Assembly (NCBI GenBank): GCA_016098155.1
Contig: JAAAJB010000774.1
Coordinates: forward strand, 1-13,291
Direction: 5' to 3'
Source: Actinomortierella ambigua
Lineage: Eukaryota > Mortierellomycota > Mortierellomycetes > Mortierellales > Mortierellaceae
Length of the DNA stretch: 13,291 nucleotides
Part shown: positions 8,512 through 13,291 of the stretch, one piece after another
How the letters are laid out: the number at the start of each line of letters is the position of its first letter
Numbering within the stretch: the stretch's first letter is position 1
Translations under genes and position numbers: made by a program
The notes under the pieces: model-generated
What the model was told of the DNA's origin: nothing
The model's database searches: none
Seen by the model: only the letters and a program-made list of their open reading frames with translations

Positions 8512-9964
8512 ATTTTCTGGGCTTAGGTTGCCCTTTGTGTCCCGATCGTTGCCCCGTCTGCCCTGGTTGGCCCTTTTGCCCTGGCTGACCTAGTTGCTGC
8601 CCCTTATGCCCTGGCTGACCTGACTGCTGCCCTTTGTGTCCTGGCTGCTGCCCCTTCTGACCTTTCTGCTTTTGACCAGACTGTTGCTCCTTCTGCTGCG
8701 GGGTCGTCAAACTTTCTTTCTTGGGTTTAACGGTTCTGTCATTCTTACTCACGATAGGAGCCGTCGTTTGAACCGACTTGATCTTGGTCTGTTCGTATGG
8801 TAATGGCGTCGTTGCAGGTACTGAGGTTGCCGTTTTCTTCATTTCCATGCTTGTCGACGTTTTCTGCTCATCCGATGTCGGTTGCCGTGGCGGTGGCGTG
8901 ATCTTGGGCAACCATGATGTAGTGACAGGGTCCACCATTCTGCTGGACACCATGACAATATCGTCCACCTCCCTATTTCCGGCCTAGAAGAGTTTCGAGG
9001 AAAATAGCAGCAGTAGTCGTTAAATGTTAACCATTGTCACATGTCGTGAGTGCGCCCCCAAAAACTCGACGCCTTCGCTACGACAGTGAGACACCTGTAC
9101 AGTACCTTGAATCCAATGGCGCCAACAGCTCGTAGTCCAAGAGCTGTACTCAACTTGGCCTCTGCTCCTTTGGGCAGCGGAAACAGCAGTGTTGACGGTA
9201 ACAAGGCTGCCATTGTTGCTAGATGATTGTACAGATGCGCTGGTGAAAGATCGCCCTTACAGACAAAGACAATTGCGGGCATTGGGTGATCGCTTATGGC
9301 TTGAATAGATTTTTCCAGTAGTCGTGTCACAGAGTTGATGCCGATGAATGTGTGGGCTAGAATAGGTGGTGCTCCAGGATCGTTCGTTGACGGCGGTTCT
9401 ATTGATGTAGCGAGTGAGGTGTTTGGTTTCTCATTGGCATTCGAGTCGGATCTTTTCCGCTTCTTGGATTTCTTGTTGACTCCAGTGTCTGACTCCTCTT
9501 TGTTGTTTGCTGAACCGTCCCGGCTTCGATATTCACGTATCGGCGCGAGCATCCTACATCGGTGTAACAGAGAAAAAAGAGTCGCGTCAGTGAAAAAATC
9601 CAGGCAAAGATATACAAGTTTCATTGCTCCGCGCAACGTTTGACGTGACAAACAAAAACTTACTCGCAAAGCATATCCAGAACAACCGTGCAGTCGTTGC
9701 CTTTTACTTCAGGCCTATGGGCAATCCCCCACCCCGAGGATGATAGAGAATGGCGTGCAAAAAAAAAAAAAAAAAAAAAAAAGTCAGAGAAAACTATCCT
9801 TCAACACTTGACGAGCGCGAGTGAAAGCACTAAAGTCGAATAGGCACCCGTTACCACTGGATGTTGAATGGTGTGTCAAGCACATTCTTGAAGACCACAC
9901 GACGATTCTTGGCTGCTGCTTCGGATCGAATGCCTCCTGAATGGGATGCTGCACGCTTCGACAT
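8510..9964 (-). CDS. POP3: RNase P/RNase MRP protein subunit Pop3
   Basis: Exons 9964-9855, 9714-9664, 9553-9106 and 8983-8510 give 360 residues; introns are 140, 110 and 122 nt and phases agree at each join. The N-terminal motif KNRRVVFKNVLDTPF (residues 19-33), the L7Ae-like core with MPAIVFVCKGD (145-155) and LLFPLPKGAEAKLSTALGLRAVGAI (176-200), and the C-terminal TTAPIVSK (276-283) all match fungal Pop3. Pop3 binds the RNA of RNase P and RNase MRP in the nucleus or nucleolus for tRNA 5' processing and rRNA maturation. The protein is much longer than yeast Pop3 (~195). It has a low-complexity insert with a KKSKKRKR nuclear signal (81-88), a Thr/Pro-rich insert (~230-265), and a basic Gly/Gln/Lys tail (~294-360) with decapeptide repeats. 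It is divergent from the cyclophilin H gene. Confidence 0.87.
8579..8638 (-). repeat. 30-bp tandem repeat encoding GHKGQQxGQP
   Basis: Two near-identical 30-bp units (8579-8608 and 8609-8638) encode decapeptides GHKGQQSGQP and GHKGQQLGQP in the Pop3 tail. Degenerate copies flank them over about 8540-8690. Confidence 0.85.
9759..9782. repeat. A24 on plus strand (T24 in sense of POP3 intron 1)
   Basis: A run of 24 A residues inside intron 1 (9715-9854) of the minus-strand POP3 gene, read as T24 in the transcript, 42 nt before the acceptor AG. Confidence 0.95.
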
Positions 9965-10187
9965 TGCTGAATCCTTTTTGAGGAAGTTAAAGTTGTCAAA
10001 AGACCCTCTTTGTCTTCTCCACTCTTTAACCTGTGGAAATGCTGATCCGTTCCAAGCCACCATGGACCACATATGGTGGCGACGTGAAATCCACACCCTT
10101 CATGAACAAAAAGCTGTGCGCCCATTCCATTCCTTTGACAACCTTACTCTCCTTCTTCACAACCTCTTCAGAACAATAATACAGAAA
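9965..10187. promoter_or_regulatory. Candidate bidirectional promoter, POP3 / cyclophilin H
   Basis: These 223 nt separate the start codons of two divergent RNA-processing genes and must carry both 5' UTRs and both promoters. A plus-strand open frame crosses the region but is antisense to POP3 exon 1 and has no recognisable content. No TATA box was identified. Confidence 0.55.
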
Positions 10188-11047
10188 ATGCCCGAGAATC
10201 CCATTGTGAGTGCAACCGCCGAGTGTTTTGTTTTGTCTAATCCATGCCTATCCAGTAGTGCAATTTTTTAACGACAGAGGCTTCCTATATGGCGTTCTAG
10301 GTGTTCTTTGACGTGTCTATTGGAGGCAACCCCGCGGGACGTATGAAGATGGAGCTTTTTGCCGACGTTGTGCCAAAGACTGCAGAAAACTTTCGGTACG
10401 ATAATCCACTAGCTTTTTTTTTATTTATTTTGATGGCACTACTTTTGACTTGATGGACCGCCCTATTCACTAACCCCCCCTCCTTCGACCCTCTTTCAAT
10501 GAAACAATAGCCAACTATGCACAGGAGAATACAAGGTTGACGGCAAACCAGTTGGATACAAAGGCTGTACATTTCATCGTGTCATCAAGGACTTTATGAT
10601 CCAAGGCGGCGACTTTGTCAAGGGTGATGGCACAGGATCTATGAGCGTTTATGGCCAAAAGTTTGCTGATGAGAACTTCACTTTGAAGCATACCGGCCCG
10701 GGCCTGCTTTCCATGGCGAACAGCGGACCCAACACGAACGGATGCCAGGTATACTATGGAGGCGATCGGGCCTGTCAAAAAATGCAAAGACGTTTACTAA
10801 GAGTAGACAAGGGCTGCACTCATATTAACATTTTTTATTGTTGTTGCTTTTCTTTCAACATTCTTTTTCCGTATGGATCTAGTTCTTCATCACAACAACA
10901 AAGACGGATTTCTTGGACGGGCGTCACGTTGTCTTTGGAAAGCTTATCGATGGTGTTTTGACAATGCGCAAGATTGAGAACGTACCCACAGGACCCAACA
11001 ACAAGCCAAAACTGCCCGTCATCATCACCCAGTGTGGAGAGTATTAG
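10188..11047 (+). CDS. PPIH: Cyclophilin H-type peptidyl-prolyl cis-trans isomerase
   Basis: Exons 10188-10205, 10301-10395, 10511-10748 and 10883-11047 give 171 residues (human PPIH 177). The sequence matches PPIH over its full length, including [43 protein letters not shown] and the PPIH-type end [23 protein letters not shown]. Catalytic-pocket residues R61, F66, Q69 and H132 are present. PPIH is a single-domain nuclear cyclophilin bound to Prp3-Prp4 in the U4/U6 and U4/U6.U5 snRNPs, so this gene probably serves the spliceosome. The position of CypA Trp121, a cyclosporin contact, is Phe127 (TDFLDG). Exon 1 encodes only six residues. The start is fixed by the MPENPI-VFFDV join. No targeting signal is seen. 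Confidence 0.94.
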
Positions 11048-11058
11048 TAGAGCAGCAA

Positions 11059-11064
11059 AATAAA
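11059..11064 (+). terminator. AATAAA polyadenylation signal of cyclophilin H gene
   Basis: An exact AATAAA 12 nt after the TAG stop at 11045-11047. Confidence 0.6.
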
Positions 11065-11120
11065 CATGGAGACAATGATAAGCACAAGGAAGAAGAGTAT
11101 TCATCTATGACAGCAGCCCC

Positions 11121-11136
11121 TTTATTGTCTTTTATT
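11121..11136 (-). terminator. Two AATAAA signals of the TrhO-like gene
   Basis: Plus-strand TTTATT at 11121-11126 and 11131-11136 reads AATAAA on the minus strand, 4-20 nt beyond the TGA stop at 11140-11142. Convergent with the cyclophilin H signal at 11059-11064. Confidence 0.55.
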
Positions 11137-11139
11137 AGC

Positions 11140-12913
11140 TCAAGCAGCTTTGGATATGGGCTCCAGGTCAGGTCGCACTTGAGCGTGATAATCATAGGGC
11201 TTTTGAGCAGCAGGGCCTGTACCATTCTCGACCGCCTCTTTGCATTCAGGCCCACATGTATGGTTCCATTTGGTGCGACAAGCGGGGCACTGGATAAACA
11301 GCAAATGACACCGCGAGTTGGCACAGTTGGAAAAGTCATCGTGTGGAGTGTGACACTGTTGACAATGCGCAATAATATCCGCTGTGATCCGCTCGCCTCG
11401 ACGGCCATCAAAAGTGAAGTTCTTGCCAATGAAATGGGATGCCGTTGCAGTGGTGGTTTCAGGAGACGATGCTTCCTCCTCTTGATGTTGCTGCGACTTA
11501 ACATAGCGACCGTAGCTTGTGATGCCGCCCTTCAGCTGATATAATTTAAAGAAATGCTCGCAGGTTAGCTCCGAGAAAAAAAACCTCCCTACAGCATTGA
11601 CATCTAAACCATATGGAGAAAAAAGAAACAAACAATTGTACCATTTTGACATCCGTGAAGCCTTGTTGGCGGAGATATCGGCCAGACACACTGCAGCGAA
11701 TGCCACCGGTGCAAACCATTAGAATCTCCTTGTTTTTATCCCTGTTTTTGACCAGTTCGTCCAGCAGATCCATGTTTTCTCGGAACGTTGTGCAATCCAT
11801 TTTGACCGCCGTCTTGAAAGTGCCAACCTCACTATATAGTATAGACGGAAAAATGATAAGAGAATGTCAGTTCTCCTAGCCTTTTTTGTCCACCCCCCCC
11901 CCAACCCCACTTCTTTTCATCTACCTTCCTTTTCATTCACCATACACAAAAGCGAGGAAGAGAGGGGAAGCTCATTACTTTTCGAAATGATTTCGCATGT
12001 CCACAAGCAAGGCTCGCTCCGAGGTCGGGTGGCCATGAGCATCCAGCCCTTGAGCATCGAGATCCAATCGTCGGTGCCAGGCCTCAGGCTCCAGGTACGT
12101 CGGCGGCTTCGATGACTGGATATCCCAATCACCGAGCCGACCATCGGCCACGAGCTGTTTCTTCACCTGGACCTTGAGTTTGCGAAAGACTCGTTTGGTG
12201 GTCGCCTCCTGCGTGGAAAAGTTCCAGATGGCACCGTCGATGCCCTTGCCATACTGTGACAGCACCAGGTCATCGATCGTCCGTTGCAGATCCTCGATAT
12301 GCTGGATCGGGGCGCACAGGTGCAGGTTGATTCCGTCCCCGGAAAGGTATACTCGGCCTAAAATGCGGTACCGGGTCAATGTCGCCCACAGCTGCTCACG
12401 CAGCCGCTCCAGATCATGTCGGGGAATCGCTGTTGGCGTCAATGTGTAAAACGTAAGTGTCCGGTAGAGTTCGTGTGCCAAAGGACTATCTTTGGGTGTC
12501 TTGGCAGCTGAAGATCCGGTACTGTATGCTTGCTGGAGACCACTGACGACCTGCCACCGAGTGTGGGTAGGGCTGAAAGAGAGGAAACATGGCTTCTGGG
12601 GTGCAGCCCATCCTCTGCTGAGTAAGCTAACCCCCCGCCTTGCCTGCTGTTGCTGTCGCTGTTGCTGTAACTGTAGCTGCAGGCAAGAAGACGGACTTTG
12701 GCCAGGAGGGCTTGAACTGATCAGTCGTCGAGAGGAATGATTCCGAGCCAGTAAGTGTCGAAATGGAATGGAGGAATAGGCATTGCCACTAGGCATGCAT
12801 TCGACAAGGCCCCTATGCACAGGGCGGAACAGACTAGAGCAGAGCCTCGGAAAGTCCATCCTGTGAAAGCTAGGGGAACAACAAGGTGCAAAACATTGCA
12901 GACCAAGAGGCAT
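11140..12913 (-). CDS. TrhO/TSTD2-like rhodanese-domain protein, probably mitochondrial
   Basis: Exons 12913-11979, 11831-11642 and 11535-11140 give 506 residues; introns are 147 and 106 nt with CTGAC and CTAAC branch sites. Domains: an Arg/Ser-rich N-terminal extension with poly-Gln (~1-145), a TrhO N-terminal domain (FYTLTP...GRVYLSGDGINLHL, ~150-225), a rhodanese domain (LLVDMRNHFENEVG to LKGGITSYG, ~300-385) with CTGGIRC at 352-358, and a C-terminal eight-Cys region (~433-473) around CHLLFIQCPAC. Bacterial TrhO (YceA) hydroxylates uridine 34 of tRNAs; the role of eukaryotic TSTD2-type relatives is less clear. The first Cys of CTGGIRC is the expected catalytic residue. The basic, Ser-rich N-terminus suggests mitochondrial import. 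The start is uncertain: ATG 12859 has a stronger context (ACAGG before it, G after), giving 488 residues, and an upstream exon at 13024-12999 is possible. Confidence 0.85.
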
Positions 12914-13291
12914 TTATTTGTGCTCTCAAAAAAAATTGGTGGCAAAAAGACCGCATATCAAAAATGCAATCGAATTATGTAAATCCCCCGCTTGTTACCG
13001 TGAGGAAGCCAAGACGGAGGTCATGTTGGGCGCCGTGGTCGGCCCTGGCGAGTTTCCGGCTTGGCCCTTTCTGGCAATCACATACACTACTAGCCACCTG
13101 TATTGCGCTGAAGTAGATCTGGATCCTTCAGCCACCAGAATCAGGGAAGACAAAGTCGACTCCACTCTCATTTGTATTGATGAGGTAAAACGCGAGTGTC
13201 CACATTTCCGTTACAAATTTACGCACCTCAAAGAGTGTAGTAGTATCGAAAGTGCTATCGCAATTTTTCTCACAGTTTGTGCGGGCAACGG
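12914..13291. other. Unresolved right flank with open frames on both strands
   Basis: About 380 nt upstream of the TrhO-like gene. A plus-strand frame is open from before 12960 to the window edge, with ATG at 13023-13025 (MLGAVVGPGEFPAW...). A minus-strand frame across the same stretch contains ATG at 13024 followed by a GT donor at 12998 that could splice to the TrhO-like gene. Neither product was recognised, and the region may be a mixture of promoter and 5' exon of one or two genes. Confidence 0.35.

Noticed and set aside
8540..8690. The GxK/Gxx-rich repeat looked at first like a collagen-like protein or a separate gene.
   Set aside because: It is continuous in frame with POP3 exon 4, after the conserved TTAPIVSK motif, and has no regular Gly-X-Y triplet over a long stretch.
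9861..10271. A 136-codon plus-strand open frame spanning the POP3/cyclophilin H divergent region.
   Set aside because: It is antisense to POP3 exon 1 and overlaps the cyclophilin H start in another reading arrangement; no domain is visible.
1..13291. Search by eye for transposons, long inverted or direct repeats, CRISPR-like arrays, biosynthetic clusters or virus-like genes.
   Set aside because: None was seen; the window reads as ordinary compact fungal gene space, so no novel system is claimed.

Overview
This window is nuclear DNA from a filamentous fungus, most likely an early-diverging one; Mortierellaceae is my best guess. The reasons are intron-rich genes with short GT-AG introns (19 modelled, most 95-150 nt, several with a CTAAC or CTGAC branch site), proteins of fungal families, and a kelch-type single-pass membrane protein with a proline/glutamine-rich tail of a style common in Mortierella genomes. 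The lineage is an inference, since no rRNA or other marker is present.

Layout: (1) 117-1856 +, an Hrp1-like mRNA-binding protein with two RRMs and a long Gly/Ala/Arg-rich tail; its first exon probably lies left of the window. (2) 2188-4502 -, a kelch-like ectodomain protein with one membrane segment. (3) 5303-6293 +, mitochondrial single-stranded DNA-binding protein (Rim1). (4) 6601-8423 -, the CAAX prenyl protease Ste24. (5) 8510-9964 -, the RNase P/MRP subunit Pop3. (6) 10188-11047 +, cyclophilin H, a spliceosomal prolyl isomerase. (7) 11140-12913 -, a TrhO/TSTD2-type rhodanese protein with a putative mitochondrial presequence. The last ~380 nt are unresolved. All gene models were spliced by hand; the exon phases agree at every modelled junction.

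The genes do not form a pathway. Three act in nuclear RNA processing (Hrp1-like, Pop3, cyclophilin H) and two probably act in mitochondria (Rim1, TrhO-like). Arrangement is compact: Pop3 and cyclophilin H are divergent with 223 nt between start codons, Pop3 and Ste24 are in tandem with 86 nt between them, and cyclophilin H and the TrhO-like gene converge with 92 nt between stops. No tRNA, rRNA, CRISPR, transposon or virus-like sequence was seen.

I found no clear novel system. The most distinctive features are five A/T homopolymers of 21-26 nt that all fall in introns or a probable intron, two in-frame splice choices at the Rim1 N-terminus, a decapeptide-repeat tail on Pop3, Phe in the usual cyclosporin-contact Trp position of cyclophilin H, and a glycosylated-looking ectodomain that lacks a visible signal peptide.
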